NCBI RefSeq assembly: GCF_004122145.1
Contig: NZ_SBKQ01000012.1
Location: forward strand, 1-64,000
From: Flavobacterium piscinae
GTDB lineage: Bacteria > Bacteroidota > Bacteroidia > Flavobacteriales > Flavobacteriaceae
Direction of reading: 5' to 3'
DNA length: 64,000 bases
This document shows, in pieces, positions 44,068 to 54,271 of this stretch (within the stretch, counting starts at the first letter, position 1; the number at the start of each line of letters is the position of its first letter). The translations under genes and the position numbers were made by a program. A model generated the notes under the pieces. It did not search any database and was not told the origin of the DNA. It worked only from the letters and a program-made list of their open reading frames with translations.

Positions 44068-45384
44068 ATGAAACAATACGCAATAATAATTCCTTTTTTA
44101 GTTTTTTCAAATTTTGCTTTTTCGCAAGACTTTGAGCAATCGTTTGTTTCTAAAGATATTGAAAATTTTTGGGAAGCATATGATAAAATTACAACAACAA
44201 AAGATTCTTTGCTTCAACAAAAATACCTCAAAGAACTTTATTTAGATAAAGCCACTGAAGGACTAAAGAGTTTAATTTTAGTTCGAAATTATTCGGAAAA
44301 AGAATTTTTGGATTACATCAATAATTGCCCCAATTTTTGGAACTCAATCAAGAACAACACTTTGAATGTAAGTGAGTTATATCCGGAAATAGAAAGTAAT
44401 ATTCAAAAATTAAAGGTGTATTATCCGGACTTAAAGCAAAGGCCTATTTATTTTTTAATAGGAGCTTTTCGAACCGGAGGAACCATACACGAAAATAAAG
44501 TATTAATTGGATCAGAGATTTCACTAGCAGATGAAAAAACGGTTATAGACGAATTACCGGAATGGAGGAAACCGTTTTTTGTTGAGTATAAAAATCCAAT
44601 AAAAGGAATAGCTTTATTATGTACACACGAATATATTCACACACAACAAAAAGAATTCGTAGACAATCTGTTGAGCTATTGCCTTTACGAAGGAGTTGCA
44701 GAATTTGTATCTTGCAAAGTAACCGGTAAAGCATCAAATGCTCCTGCAATAACATTCGGAAAAGCCAATGAAAGTGAAGTTATCAAACAATTTGTGAAAG
44801 ACCTATTTACGGGTGAGAATATTTACAATTGGTTGTGGGGTGAAAATTCAAATCATTTAAAAGTGAGAGATTTGGGTTATTACATTGGTTATGAAATTGC
44901 TGAACGTCATTTCAACACATCCACTGATAAAAAGAAAGCAATAAAAGAATTAATTGAACTCGATTATACCAATGAAAACGAAGTAGAAAAAATGGTTGAT
45001 GGAACTAATTTTTTACCCAAAACGCTAAAGGATTTATATACTGAGTATCAAAACAAACGTCCCAAAATTATTGCTATAAAACAATTCAAGAATGGAAGCC
45101 AAAAAGTAAATCCAAAAACTTCTCAAATCACCATTGACTTTTCTGAACCAATGGATGATTGTTGTCGTGGGTTTGATTTTGGAGATATGGGTCAAGAACA
45201 TTCCATTCAAATTAAAAATATCGTGGGTTGGTCTGTAGATAAAAAAAGTTTAACTTTAGAAATTAACGAACTGAAACCCAATTGGAATTATCAATTAATA
45301 GTAAAAAATTTTAGAGGTATAAGTGGATTTCGACTAATTGACTATCAGTTAGCATTTAAAACAAAAAAAAGTAATAACAAGTGA
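44068..45384 (+). CDS. Secreted zinc metallopeptidase-like protein with C-terminal Ig-like domain
   Basis: Read from ATG 44068, the protein has 438 residues with a signal peptide ending FAFSQ. The zinc motif HExxH is seen as HEYIH with H187, E188 and H191. GVAEF follows about 23 residues later, a likely third ligand as in gluzincins. The final 100 residues, from RPKIIAIKQFKNGS to LAFKTKK, resemble a bacterial Ig-like (Big_5) domain and include the pair DDCC. The peptidase type resembles DUF2268-like enzymes by pattern only. The track start at 44029 adds 13 residues and is not preferred. Substrate unknown. Confidence 0.75.
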   Translation: MKQYAIIIPFLVFSNFAFSQDFEQSFVSKDIENFWEAYDKITTTKDSLLQQKYLKELYLDKATEGLKSLILVRNYSEKEFLDYINNCPNFWNSIKNNTLNVSELYPEIESNIQKLKVYYPDLKQRPIYFLIGAFRTGGTIHENKVLIGSEISLADEKTVIDELPEWRKPFFVEYKNPIKGIALLCTHEYIHTQQKEFVDNLLSYCLYEGVAEFVSCKVTGKASNAPAITFGKANESEVIKQFVKDLFTGENIYNWLWGENSNHLKVRDLGYYIGYEIAERHFNTSTDKKKAIKELIELDYTNENEVEKMVDGTNFLPKTLKDLYTEYQNKRPKIIAIKQFKNGSQKVNPKTSQITIDFSEPMDDCCRGFDFGDMGQEHSIQIKNIVGWSVDKKSLTLEINELKPNWNYQLIVKNFRGISGFRLIDYQLAFKTKKSNNK

Positions 45385-45398
45385 AAATTCAAAATTAA

Positions 45399-45938
45399 AT
45401 GACAACAGTGGAAAGACAGACCATAAAAACCGAAAGAATTTTACTTCGTCACATAGTTGAAAATGACATAGAAAACATTTTCAAAGGACTATCGCATCCT
45501 GACGTCATAAAATATTATGGAGTCAACTTTCAGTCCTTAGAGGCAACAAAAGAGCAAATGGATTGGTTTGCCGGCTTGGAAAAAGAGGAAACAGGAATTT
45601 GGTTTGCTGTTTGTTCATTAGATAACCAGACTTTTTATGGTGCCGGCGGACTAAACAACTTGAGTAAAGAACATAAAAAAGCAGAAATCGGTTTTTGGTT
45701 ATTACCCAATTATTGGGGACTAGGAATTATGCAAGAAGCAATGCCATTAATATGTAACTATGGTTTTGAAAAACTTGGCCTTCACAGAATTGAGGGCATT
45801 GTTGAAACAGAAAATAAAAATTGTAAAAATGCAATGGCTAAACTTGATTTCCGACACGAAGGCACAATGACAGACTGCGAAATGAAGAATGGAAAATTTA
45901 TAAGTTTAGATATTTATGCAAAGATAAAAATTGAATGA
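45399..45938 (+). CDS. GNAT family N-acetyltransferase (RimJ/RimL type)
   Basis: The 179-residue protein begins with the RimJ/L-type ERILLRHIVENDIENIF and contains the acetyl-CoA motif IGFWLLPNYWGLGIMQEA near 97-114. The end has IVETENKNCKNAMAKLDFRHEG. Members acetylate N-termini of ribosomal proteins or small amines; the target is unknown. It follows the metallopeptidase by 14 bases. About 250 bases without genes follow it. Confidence 0.9.
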   Translation: MTTVERQTIKTERILLRHIVENDIENIFKGLSHPDVIKYYGVNFQSLEATKEQMDWFAGLEKEETGIWFAVCSLDNQTFYGAGGLNNLSKEHKKAEIGFWLLPNYWGLGIMQEAMPLICNYGFEKLGLHRIEGIVETENKNCKNAMAKLDFRHEGTMTDCEMKNGKFISLDIYAKIKIE

Positions 45939-46174
45939 CCACCTATGAGAATTAGAATCCTGAATAGCTCATATTGCATTGATTGGGTAAAAATGTTTAG
46001 TTGAATAGGGTATAAAAATAGGCTAGCTCCAAAACAGACAAACTGAAAAATAATAAAACAAGATAAGCAAAAAAACATAAAATTACAAATTTCGACTGGA
46101 CAACTTTTAAAAGTGAAACTCCGACTAGCTCACGACTCTGAAACAAAAAGCAGGAATAATTGGAAATAAAATAA

Positions 46175-47041
<867 letters not shown>

Positions 47042-47085
47042 ATACAATAATCCTCATGAAATCATTAACTCCCTAAAAAAAAGAT

Positions 47086-48000
47086 ATGAAACTAAAAATC
47101 GCTACAAGCCAATTTTCTGTAAGTTCGGATATAGTTAAGAACAAATCAAAAATCTTGAAACAGATAAAAGAAGCAAAAGAATATGGAGCACAATTGATTC
47201 ATTTTCCAGAAGGGAGTTTATCAGGATATGCTGGTGTCGATTTTGAATCTTTCACAGAATTTGACTGGAAAGAATTGGTTGATTCAACACTAGAAATCCT
47301 TCAAGAAGCAAAAAAAAGTAACATTTGGGTTCTTCTTGGCTCTGCTCATATGCTTGAAAATCATAAACCACACAATAGTTTATACATTATTGACAATTCA
47401 GGATCCATAGTTGATAGATATGACAAAATGTTCTGTGCAGGAACAGAGGAAGAAAATACGGATGACTTATTGCACTTTTCTCCTGGTGATCATTTTTCAA
47501 CCTTTGAAATTGATGGAATTAAGTGTGGGGTTTTAATATGTCATGAATTTAGATACCCTGAATTATATAGGGAATATAAGAAAATGAATGTAGAAATTAT
47601 GTTTCACTCCTATCATGCCGGAAATATGAATCCAACAAGAAAAGCCGATATGGAAGCAGCCGTTGGTAAAGAAAATTTTGAGTTCAATTTCGGAAAAACG
47701 ATACCTGAAATTACCATGCCTTCAACAATGATTTCTTATGCAGCCAATAATTACTTGTGGATAAGTTGTAGTAATACATCAGCGAAAGAAAGTTGCTGGG
47801 CAAGTATGACTGTAAGACCTGATGGAATTGTGGTCGGAAAACTTGATAAAAATAAAGACGGGATTCTCATCACTGAAATTGACACTGACAAAAAATACTA
47901 TGATGCAACAAAGTTTTGGAGAAATAGAGCTATGAATGGAATATACCATAGTGGAAATTTAGTAGAGGATAGTAGGTCAAAAAATAAAAATGAGATTTAA
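47086..48000 (+). CDS. Carbon-nitrogen hydrolase (nitrilase superfamily)
   Basis: The 304-residue protein has the Glu-Lys-Cys triad: E42 in IHFPEGSLSGYAG, K114 in RYDKMF and C152 in VLICHEFRYPELY. These enzymes hydrolyse or condense amide-type carbon-nitrogen bonds. The position in a run of acetyltransferases suggests a small-molecule modification role, but the substrate cannot be named. The start at 47086 has a clear methionine with the family start KIATSQF. Confidence 0.9.
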   Translation: MKLKIATSQFSVSSDIVKNKSKILKQIKEAKEYGAQLIHFPEGSLSGYAGVDFESFTEFDWKELVDSTLEILQEAKKSNIWVLLGSAHMLENHKPHNSLYIIDNSGSIVDRYDKMFCAGTEEENTDDLLHFSPGDHFSTFEIDGIKCGVLICHEFRYPELYREYKKMNVEIMFHSYHAGNMNPTRKADMEAAVGKENFEFNFGKTIPEITMPSTMISYAANNYLWISCSNTSAKESCWASMTVRPDGIVVGKLDKNKDGILITEIDTDKKYYDATKFWRNRAMNGIYHSGNLVEDSRSKNKNEI

Positions 48001-48102
48001 AAATCTTAAGTTGATAAAAGTTTGTAATAGGATAATGAAGCACTTCTAATCCGGCATAAGGCAAATTTCACTTTAGCAAGTAAAATAGTAAAAAAACAAA
48101 AC

Positions 48103-49047
48103 ATGACATTTAGGTACGCAAGACATACAACAGACTTAAATAGAATTGAAAAATTTTATACAGAAATCGTAGGGCTTGAAAAATTGGGTGGTTTTGAAAA
48201 TCACAATCGTTATGACGGACTTTTTCTGGGTTATCCTAACGAAAATTGGCATTTAGAATTTACTACTTCTATGAATAAACCAAATAGTAAGTTTGATGAA
48301 AAGGATATGCTTGTTTTTTATTTGAACTCAGAAGCTGAATTCAAACGAATTAAAAAAGTAATTAACCAAAAAAATATACTACTTGAAAATCCTAAGAATC
48401 CTTATTGGGCAGAAAATGGTATTTTGATTTCAGATCCTGACAATTTTAAAGTTGTTTTTTCTATGAAACAACTTATGTTCAATTCTAGGGACAAGTTAAC
48501 GACATTAATTTTAAACAAAGGAATTAACAACTGGAGCGAATTAATCGACTTTACTCAAAAATTACCTTATGGAAGAAATGAAAACCGACAAGACTTTTCT
48601 CTTGTTATGAAAGAAAATAAAGGAACTTGTAGTTCTAAGCACTCATTCTTAAAAAAAGTTGCTGATTTGAATCATTTTGACAATGTAAAACTAATTATAG
48701 GAATGTATAGAATGAACAATTTGAATACCCCAAAAATTGAAGATACCATTTTAAAATGTGGATTAGACTATATTCCGGAGGCACATTGTTATTTAAAGTT
48801 AAATAACCAACGAATTGACATTACGAATGCTCATGCTGACATTGAAAATTTAATTCCTGACATTATAGAAGAAATTGAAATCGAACCAGAACAAGTGAGT
48901 ACCTTCAAAGTAGATTATCATAAAAATTACCTACAAAATTGGATTATTAAAAATGAAATGAAATTAAAATTTGAGGAGATATGGGAAATAAGAGAACAAT
49001 GTATTAAGAAACTAGAACAATCAGATTTGCACGTCAAAACTTTTTAA
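48103..49047 (+). CDS. Fusion of a VOC (glyoxalase-like) domain and a transglutaminase-like domain
   Basis: The 314-residue protein has two parts. Residues 1-120 are a VOC domain (MTFRYARHTTDLNRIEKFYT, with H8 and H50 as possible metal ligands). Residues 125-314 look like a transglutaminase-type papain fold, with a possible triad of C176 in NKGTCSSKH, H228 in PEAHCYLK and D239 in QRIDITN. I recall the two halves as separate small proteins elsewhere in Bacteroidota, so this could be a natural fusion or two genes joined by a frameshift or assembly change. The reading frame is continuous. Function unknown. Confidence 0.7.
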   Translation: MTFRYARHTTDLNRIEKFYTEIVGLEKLGGFENHNRYDGLFLGYPNENWHLEFTTSMNKPNSKFDEKDMLVFYLNSEAEFKRIKKVINQKNILLENPKNPYWAENGILISDPDNFKVVFSMKQLMFNSRDKLTTLILNKGINNWSELIDFTQKLPYGRNENRQDFSLVMKENKGTCSSKHSFLKKVADLNHFDNVKLIIGMYRMNNLNTPKIEDTILKCGLDYIPEAHCYLKLNNQRIDITNAHADIENLIPDIIEEIEIEPEQVSTFKVDYHKNYLQNWIIKNEMKLKFEEIWEIREQCIKKLEQSDLHVKTF

Positions 49048-49157
49048 AATATGGTTTTGGTGTTTTCAAAAAATGCTCGATACAAATACGAAGTGTTTTA
49101 TTTCAAATGTGGTTTTACTTAAAAAAATAACCTTCACCAAGCCCAACTAAATTCATT

Positions 49158-49802
49158 ATGAAAATAAAAAAATACATCTTTTTTTTAGGATTACTTATTT
49201 CACTCATTATGGCATGTGGTATTAATGTACAAAACAACAAAAAGTACATTTATTATTTACACGGCAGAATAATTGAAATTCAAGGGAAAAATGCAATCAG
49301 TGAAGAATATGGTAAATATGAATTTGACAGTATAGTTATGGCATTAAGTGCACCCAATCATGTTGTAATTGCAGAGGTTAGAACTGAAAATGTTGTTTAT
49401 AACGACTATGCAAATAAGGTTTCCAAAGAAATAGATAGTTTGATTACAACAGGAGTTCAACCAACAGATATTACCATAATTGGGGCTTCCAAAGGAGCAA
49501 TCATCGCTAGTCATATTTCTAACAAAAATCTGAATCCTGTAAATTATGTTTTACTTGCCGGAAACAATGGGTACCAAGAGCAGAATAATGATTGGAAATT
49601 TCACGGTCAAGTGTTATGTATTTATGATTTATCAGACAGTATTGCTGGGAAAAATTATAATTATTGGAAAAACAAAGAGAATTATACTAATAAATTTGAG
49701 CAAATAGAATTAAAAACCCATTTAGGTCATGAATTTCTCTACAAACCAATAAAGGAATGGATTGAGCCAACAAGAAAATGGATATTGAAGCAAGAATTAT
49801 AA
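49158..49802 (+). CDS. Alpha/beta-hydrolase-like lipoprotein
   Basis: The 214-residue protein has a lipoprotein signal with lipobox LIMAC (C20). The mature part begins YIYYLHGRIIE and has the nucleophile elbow GASKG (109-113, S111) with a candidate histidine in THLGHEFLYKP. The pattern KYIYYLHGRII to TIIGASKGAIIAS is that of a small alpha/beta hydrolase. Substrate unknown. It is followed 13 bases later by an ABM-domain gene. Confidence 0.75.
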   Translation: MKIKKYIFFLGLLISLIMACGINVQNNKKYIYYLHGRIIEIQGKNAISEEYGKYEFDSIVMALSAPNHVVIAEVRTENVVYNDYANKVSKEIDSLITTGVQPTDITIIGASKGAIIASHISNKNLNPVNYVLLAGNNGYQEQNNDWKFHGQVLCIYDLSDSIAGKNYNYWKNKENYTNKFEQIELKTHLGHEFLYKPIKEWIEPTRKWILKQEL

Positions 49803-49815
49803 TGGATAAATAAGC

Positions 49816-50142
49816 ATGATAGCAACTACACCAAAACCGCCTTATTATGCGGTAATTTTCAGTTCAGTAAATACAGAAAATAATGAAGACTACTCAGAAA
49901 TGGCAGAGCAAATGGTTGAATTGGCGAGTCAACAAGAAGGATTCCTTGGAATAGAAAGTGCCAGAAACGACATAGGAATTACCGTATCCTATTGGAAAGA
50001 TTTAGAATCGATTAAAAAATGGAAAGAAAATACCGAACATTCTTTTGCACAAATACAAGGCCGAGAAAAATGGTATCAATCCTACAAAACTAGAATTGCT
50101 TTAGTTGAAATAGATTATGAGTTTGTTAAGGAAAGTGAATAA
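49816..50142 (+). CDS. Antibiotic biosynthesis monooxygenase (ABM) domain protein
   Basis: The 108-residue protein is a single ABM-type ferredoxin-like domain. YYAVIFSSVNTEN, GFLGIESARND, ISVSYW-type strands (ITVSYWKDLESIKKWK) and HSFAQIQGREKWYQSYKTRI are all standard. Most members are small cytoplasmic dimers that oxidise quinone-like or heme-like compounds, or do so in name only. It lies between the alpha/beta-hydrolase-like gene and a GNAT gene. Confidence 0.9.
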   Translation: MIATTPKPPYYAVIFSSVNTENNEDYSEMAEQMVELASQQEGFLGIESARNDIGITVSYWKDLESIKKWKENTEHSFAQIQGREKWYQSYKTRIALVEIDYEFVKESE

Positions 50143-50162
50143 TATAAAAATTAAGAAACTAT

Positions 50163-50684
50163 ATGGAAAGTTATTATGCGATAGAAACAGAAAGGTTACA
50201 ATATAGAAAGCTTACAAAAGATGATATTCCTCTATGGTCAACTTTCTTTGAAAATAATGATAGAATAAAATTTTTAGGAGTTGATGTAACTAAAAAGCCA
50301 AATTCTTTAGCAAAAGAATGGATAGAAATGCAGTTTGACAGATATGAAGATAATGGATTAGGTCATTTAGCAATTATACTTAAGGAAACAAAAGAATTAA
50401 TTGGTTTAGGAGGAATAATTCCAAGAGATTTTAAAGAAAATAAAGAATTTGAAATTGCGTATTCGTTATTTCCAAAATATTGGGGTAAAGGTTATGCAAC
50501 TGAACATGCAATTGCAATGAAAAATTTTGGATTTAAAAATATTGATACTGAACGTTTTATTTCAATAATTGATGTTGATAATTTTGATTCTGAAAAAGTT
50601 GCTAGGAAAAATAAAATGGAAATACTTTTTAAAACCGAACATTTAGGAATGAATGTGAATGTATTTGGGGTTTATAAAATATAA
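50163..50684 (+). CDS. GNAT family N-acetyltransferase (RimJ/RimL type)
   Basis: The 173-residue protein has the RimJ/L start ETERLQYRKLTKDDIPLW, the acetyl-CoA motif FEIAYSLFPKYWGKGYATEHA near 98-118, and a C-terminal FISIIDVDNFDSEKVARKNKME. The acceptor is unknown. It is 20 bases after the ABM gene and 4 before the DinB gene, so the three are likely one unit. Confidence 0.9.
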   Translation: MESYYAIETERLQYRKLTKDDIPLWSTFFENNDRIKFLGVDVTKKPNSLAKEWIEMQFDRYEDNGLGHLAIILKETKELIGLGGIIPRDFKENKEFEIAYSLFPKYWGKGYATEHAIAMKNFGFKNIDTERFISIIDVDNFDSEKVARKNKMEILFKTEHLGMNVNVFGVYKI

Positions 50685-50688
50685 TTGA

Positions 50689-51132
50689 ATGGTAACAACA
50701 ATAAAAAAATTGGAGGAATTAATTACCCAACTACAAAAGTATGTTTCTGAAACATCTGAAGCCGAAATTTCAAACAAACCAAACACTGAAAAATGGTCAA
50801 AAAAAGAAATTTTGGGGCATTTAGTAGATTCTGGGATTTATAATATTCAACGGTTTACAGAAATCCAATTTAAAGAACAATCATATCGATTACAAAATTA
50901 CAATCAAGATGAATTAGTAAAAGCAAATAGTTATCAAAATTCATCTACAAATGATATTCTTGATTTATTATGTGCTTTAAACAAGAGAATAATTGAATTA
51001 ATAAAGTTTCAAGATCATTTAACACTTAAGAATGAAATCATATTATCAAGTGGAGAAATTATAAATTTCAAATTCTTAATTGAAGATTATGTAATTCATT
51101 TTGAACATCATACTAAGCAAATAGTAGAATAG
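50689..51132 (+). CDS. DinB-family protein
   Basis: The 147-residue four-helix protein has the DinB metal triad H44 (ILGHLVDS), H137 and H141 (VIHFEHHTK). DinB/YfiT-type proteins use the metal for thiol transfer or other reactions. The start WSKKEILGHL is family-like. It starts 4 bases after the GNAT gene and is followed 3 bases later by a secreted-protein gene. The exact reaction cannot be assigned. Confidence 0.88.
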   Translation: MVTTIKKLEELITQLQKYVSETSEAEISNKPNTEKWSKKEILGHLVDSGIYNIQRFTEIQFKEQSYRLQNYNQDELVKANSYQNSSTNDILDLLCALNKRIIELIKFQDHLTLKNEIILSSGEIINFKFLIEDYVIHFEHHTKQIVE

Positions 51133-51135
51133 AAA

Positions 51136-51792
51136 ATGAGGGATTACTTATTAATATTATTTATTTTCTCAGTAAAATTGAATTGTCAAGCACAAAGCAC
51201 TAATGTTGAAGATTTTATCCCAAAAGGCTATGTTTTATACGAAAAAGTCTTTGGTGATTTAAATAACGACAACCAAGAAGATTGTATTCTTATCATAAAA
51301 GGAACAAGTAAAGACAACTTTGAAATTAATCGTTTTGATGAAGTTGTAGATCGCAATCGAAGAGGAATAATCATTTTATTTAAAAACGAAAGCGACTATC
51401 AAAAAATTACAGAAAATTTAAGTTGTTTTTCTTCAGAAAATGAAGATGGTGGCGTTTATTATGCTCCGGAACTTTCTTTTGATGTTAAAAAAGGAAACTT
51501 AATTATTCATTATAGTCACGGTCGTTATGGTTTTTGGAGCTATACCTTTAGATATCAAGATTCAAAATTCAAATTAATTGGCTACGATGAAACAAATGGT
51601 GGAGCTATAATTAATGGTCAAACAAGCATTAATTTTTTAACCAAAAAGAAGCTTGTTAGAGAAAATATTAATGAAGATGCTGAAGGAAACGATGAGGTTT
51701 TCAAAGAAACTTGGAGTAAAATTAAAATAGACAAATTACTTAATCTATCAGAAATTAAGAATTTTGATGATTTAGATATGTATAATTATTAA
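51136..51792 (+). CDS. Secreted protein of unknown function
   Basis: The 218-residue protein has a signal peptide ending NCQAQ. It has a GDLNNDNQEDCILIIKG stretch, similar to calcium-binding or FG-GAP-like D-x-N-x-D turns. It then has SFDVKKGNLIIHYSHGRYGFWSYTFRY, typical of a group of Bacteroidota periplasmic proteins with no known role. It is 3 bases downstream of the DinB gene. Confidence 0.65.
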   Translation: MRDYLLILFIFSVKLNCQAQSTNVEDFIPKGYVLYEKVFGDLNNDNQEDCILIIKGTSKDNFEINRFDEVVDRNRRGIIILFKNESDYQKITENLSCFSSENEDGGVYYAPELSFDVKKGNLIIHYSHGRYGFWSYTFRYQDSKFKLIGYDETNGGAIINGQTSINFLTKKKLVRENINEDAEGNDEVFKETWSKIKIDKLLNLSEIKNFDDLDMYNY

Positions 51793-51803
51793 AATTTAAC
51801 CCC

Positions 51804-52394
51804 TTGCTAATACTACTTCTTTTGTTGCTTTTACTTCTTTTGTTCGCTTTACTTTTTGCGATTTACAAGCTGGTAAAATGGACATTAAAAGATAAAATAA
51901 GAGTAAAATGGGCATTCACTTTGCTTTTTGCCTTGGGATTAGTAATAGCAATAAAAAAAGTCTATTTTACGAGAATGGAATTTATTCAATCCAAAGTTTA
52001 TTCTAATTTATACATTGTTGAAAACCCTGAAAAAGACAGTTTACTGGTAAAAAAAGCAATATTAGAAAAAATTAAAGAACATCTTAGAACGCAACATAAA
52101 CAAAAAAATAAACTTTCCTACTCAAATGAAACAGATTGTATTTACTTTTATGAAAATGGTGGAAGAACATTAGGTTTTCTTGGTGAAGCAGGTACAAGTT
52201 ATTTTATCGATAATGAAGAAGATTTAGGTGGATTTGTCTCAGAAGAATTAGGAATGTATCCAGAGTATAGATTGGTTGAATTTTATTATCAATTACCTGA
52301 AAATAAGACAAATGAGATTTTCGGCGAGATCAATTATTTTTATGAAGGAAAGCACGTAAATACCGATTCTGTAAAAATTCAAATAAAAAAATGA
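51804..52394 (+). CDS. Membrane-anchored protein with poly-leucine segment
   Basis: The 196-residue frame starts at TTG 51804; no ATG is available in the N-terminal region. A run of more than ten leucines forms the first membrane helix, followed by a second at about 35-52 (WAFTLLFALGLVIAIKK). The rest is a soluble part with an EEDLGGFVSEELGMYPEYRLVEFYY stretch. I do not recognise the family. It overlaps the next gene by four bases (ATGA), so they are translated together. Confidence 0.6.
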   Translation: MLILLLLLLLLLLFALLFAIYKLVKWTLKDKIRVKWAFTLLFALGLVIAIKKVYFTRMEFIQSKVYSNLYIVENPEKDSLLVKKAILEKIKEHLRTQHKQKNKLSYSNETDCIYFYENGGRTLGFLGEAGTSYFIDNEEDLGGFVSEELGMYPEYRLVEFYYQLPENKTNEIFGEINYFYEGKHVNTDSVKIQIKK

Positions 52395-52879
52395 AAAATG
52401 AAAGCCAATATAATCTTTTCATATCAATCCTAAATGGAATATTTTTTTTACTATTCCTTCTTTTTTGTATCGATAGTTTTACCAATGTAGATATTACGAA
52501 GCAAGAATTAAAATCAGTAGTCTATTTTGGAATTTTGGTAAGCACACCTGTTGTTTTGATTGTCAATGGATTGTTTTATAAACAACTAAAACCTAAAATA
52601 AAAAGTTTACTATTTCCTTTTTTGGTTTTTGTTTTTATATTAATTATTGGTCCAACAAAAATTGTGTTTTCTTCACGTGTTTGGAAAACCAATAAAATAC
52701 TATTTATAAATAAAGAAAATCAAAATCTTAAAGTTGAATTCCAAATGCAAGACATGGGAGCTTTAGGATATAACAAGCGTACAGTAGAAGTATTACATCA
52801 TAATAAATGGTTTATGACTGTAAAATCTAAAAACAAAAATTTTGAACTCAATACTAATTGGATTAAAGTGAACAACTAA
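52391..52879 (+). CDS. Small membrane protein
   Basis: The 162-residue protein has three hydrophobic helices near residues 9-27, 41-62 and 74-94, then a soluble tail ending LNTNWIKVNN. No family is recognised. It overlaps its upstream gene by four bases and its stop shares a base with the next gene start, so three genes form a coupled set with the poly-leucine membrane protein and the 52879 lipoprotein. Confidence 0.6.
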   Translation: MKNESQYNLFISILNGIFFLLFLLFCIDSFTNVDITKQELKSVVYFGILVSTPVVLIVNGLFYKQLKPKIKSLLFPFLVFVFILIIGPTKIVFSSRVWKTNKILFINKENQNLKVEFQMQDMGALGYNKRTVEVLHHNKWFMTVKSKNKNFELNTNWIKVNN

Positions 52880-54150
52880 TGAAAACATTTTTATTTTTTA
52901 TTACACTATCAATCACACTATTATTTTCATGTAAAGAAAATACTAAAAATGAAAATGAAGAATCTCTAGTAAATGAAAATGCACTAGAATCTCTAGTAGA
53001 AGTAACGAGTGGCTATGCAACTTTTGAAGAAGCATTTCATAAATTACCGTTAAAAAGTGTTCCAATACAAGCAATCATTTCTAAGAATGAAAAAATACTA
53101 ACTGGAATAAATCCAGTTGCTTTCAGTCTTCCTTCTATTTATGAACTTTGGTTTAATAAAAATTATAATTATCAATTAATATCAGGCTATCGATTAAATC
53201 TTTCAAACGATTTTTATACAGCAATTCTAAAAATTAAAATTGGGGAAATAGATCAAGAACATTTGTTAATCAACTATGATTTTGATGGTAAAATTATTGA
53301 TTCTATTCTAGTAGCCATTTTTTCTGATGGTGAATATGAATACTCAACAACCAAATCAACTATTAACCAAAATGAAATTTTAATTACATCTAATTTTTTT
53401 GTTAAAGATGCTGATGATAGTGAAGAAATGCAACGAATTATTAAAATATTACCTGATGGAAAATTAAAAGAAATTTCTGAGAAAGAATCCATTTTAGATT
53501 TTGTTGCCAAAGAGCTAAATATAGAAAATCCCAAACGAATTAAAGATTTAGAAGCGTTTAAATTGCAACCAAATAATCCAAAGGAAGCTATTGTAGTAAT
53601 TCCCGAAATTATGGAAGGAAGCAAAGAAGAAGAATTTTTTAGATTAAATTCACATATTGCCATTGTAAATTTAAAGTCCAAAACCATTACACACCAATAT
53701 TTTGAAAGTCATAAAACAAATGGTTGGGTATCTGATGCTATTCGTTTAGATGAAATAAAAATTGATACTGCTCCTTATTTTGTTAACGAGTCAACTAGAG
53801 CATTCGGAATTAGAGTTTCGTATTTTGGCAGCTCAAGAGTTAATCCTTACTATAACCAAACTCTTTCCTTATTTATAAAAGAAAATAATACCTTAAAAAA
53901 GATTCTGCATAACTTCAACATAGAAAAAAATACCGGTGAATGGAATGGGAATTGTGAAGGTGAATTTTTCAATGAAAGTAAAACACTTGTTATTTCTAAA
54001 AAAAAAACAAACGGTTATGTAGATATTTTAGTTAAACACAAACTTGCAAAGTCCATTGCTTTTCTGAATCAAAATGATGAATGCGATGAAAAAGATACTA
54101 TTTCAAATTCATCTTCTATCTTAAGATTTGATGGCCAACTCTATAATTAA
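52879..54150 (+). CDS. Large lipoprotein of unknown function
   Basis: The 423-residue protein has a lipoprotein signal (MKTFLFFITLSITLLFSCKE). The mature part shows strands and helices, with a repeat of acidic patches, but no domain is recognised. Its ATG overlaps the stop of the preceding membrane-protein gene by one base (TAATG), so translation is coupled. Together with the two membrane proteins upstream it may be part of an envelope complex. It ends the accessory run. Confidence 0.65.
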   Translation: MKTFLFFITLSITLLFSCKENTKNENEESLVNENALESLVEVTSGYATFEEAFHKLPLKSVPIQAIISKNEKILTGINPVAFSLPSIYELWFNKNYNYQLISGYRLNLSNDFYTAILKIKIGEIDQEHLLINYDFDGKIIDSILVAIFSDGEYEYSTTKSTINQNEILITSNFFVKDADDSEEMQRIIKILPDGKLKEISEKESILDFVAKELNIENPKRIKDLEAFKLQPNNPKEAIVVIPEIMEGSKEEEFFRLNSHIAIVNLKSKTITHQYFESHKTNGWVSDAIRLDEIKIDTAPYFVNESTRAFGIRVSYFGSSRVNPYYNQTLSLFIKENNTLKKILHNFNIEKNTGEWNGNCEGEFFNESKTLVISKKKTNGYVDILVKHKLAKSIAFLNQNDECDEKDTISNSSSILRFDGQLYN

Positions 54151-54257
54151 TTTTAAATGGATAAAATTTAACTTGAAAGTTGTTTTTATTAATTGATATA
54201 AACCGAAAGTAGAAAAAAAGTAAAAAAGAATTGAAGTACTATTATACCATATCGGTT

Positions 54258-54271
54258 TTGGGCTTGCCCAA
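54258..54271. repeat. Tight hairpin ttgggc-tt-gcccaa
   Basis: A perfect 6-bp stem with a two-base loop lies in the 240-base gap between the convergent 52879 and 54391 genes. There is no T-run on either side, so it is not a standard terminator. It resembles flanks of cassette-type accessory genes that I recall from Bacteroidota, but I cannot name it. Confidence 0.4.

Noticed and set aside
49141..49147. gcccaac as an integron core site
   Set aside because: A single 7-base match without its partner core is expected by chance.
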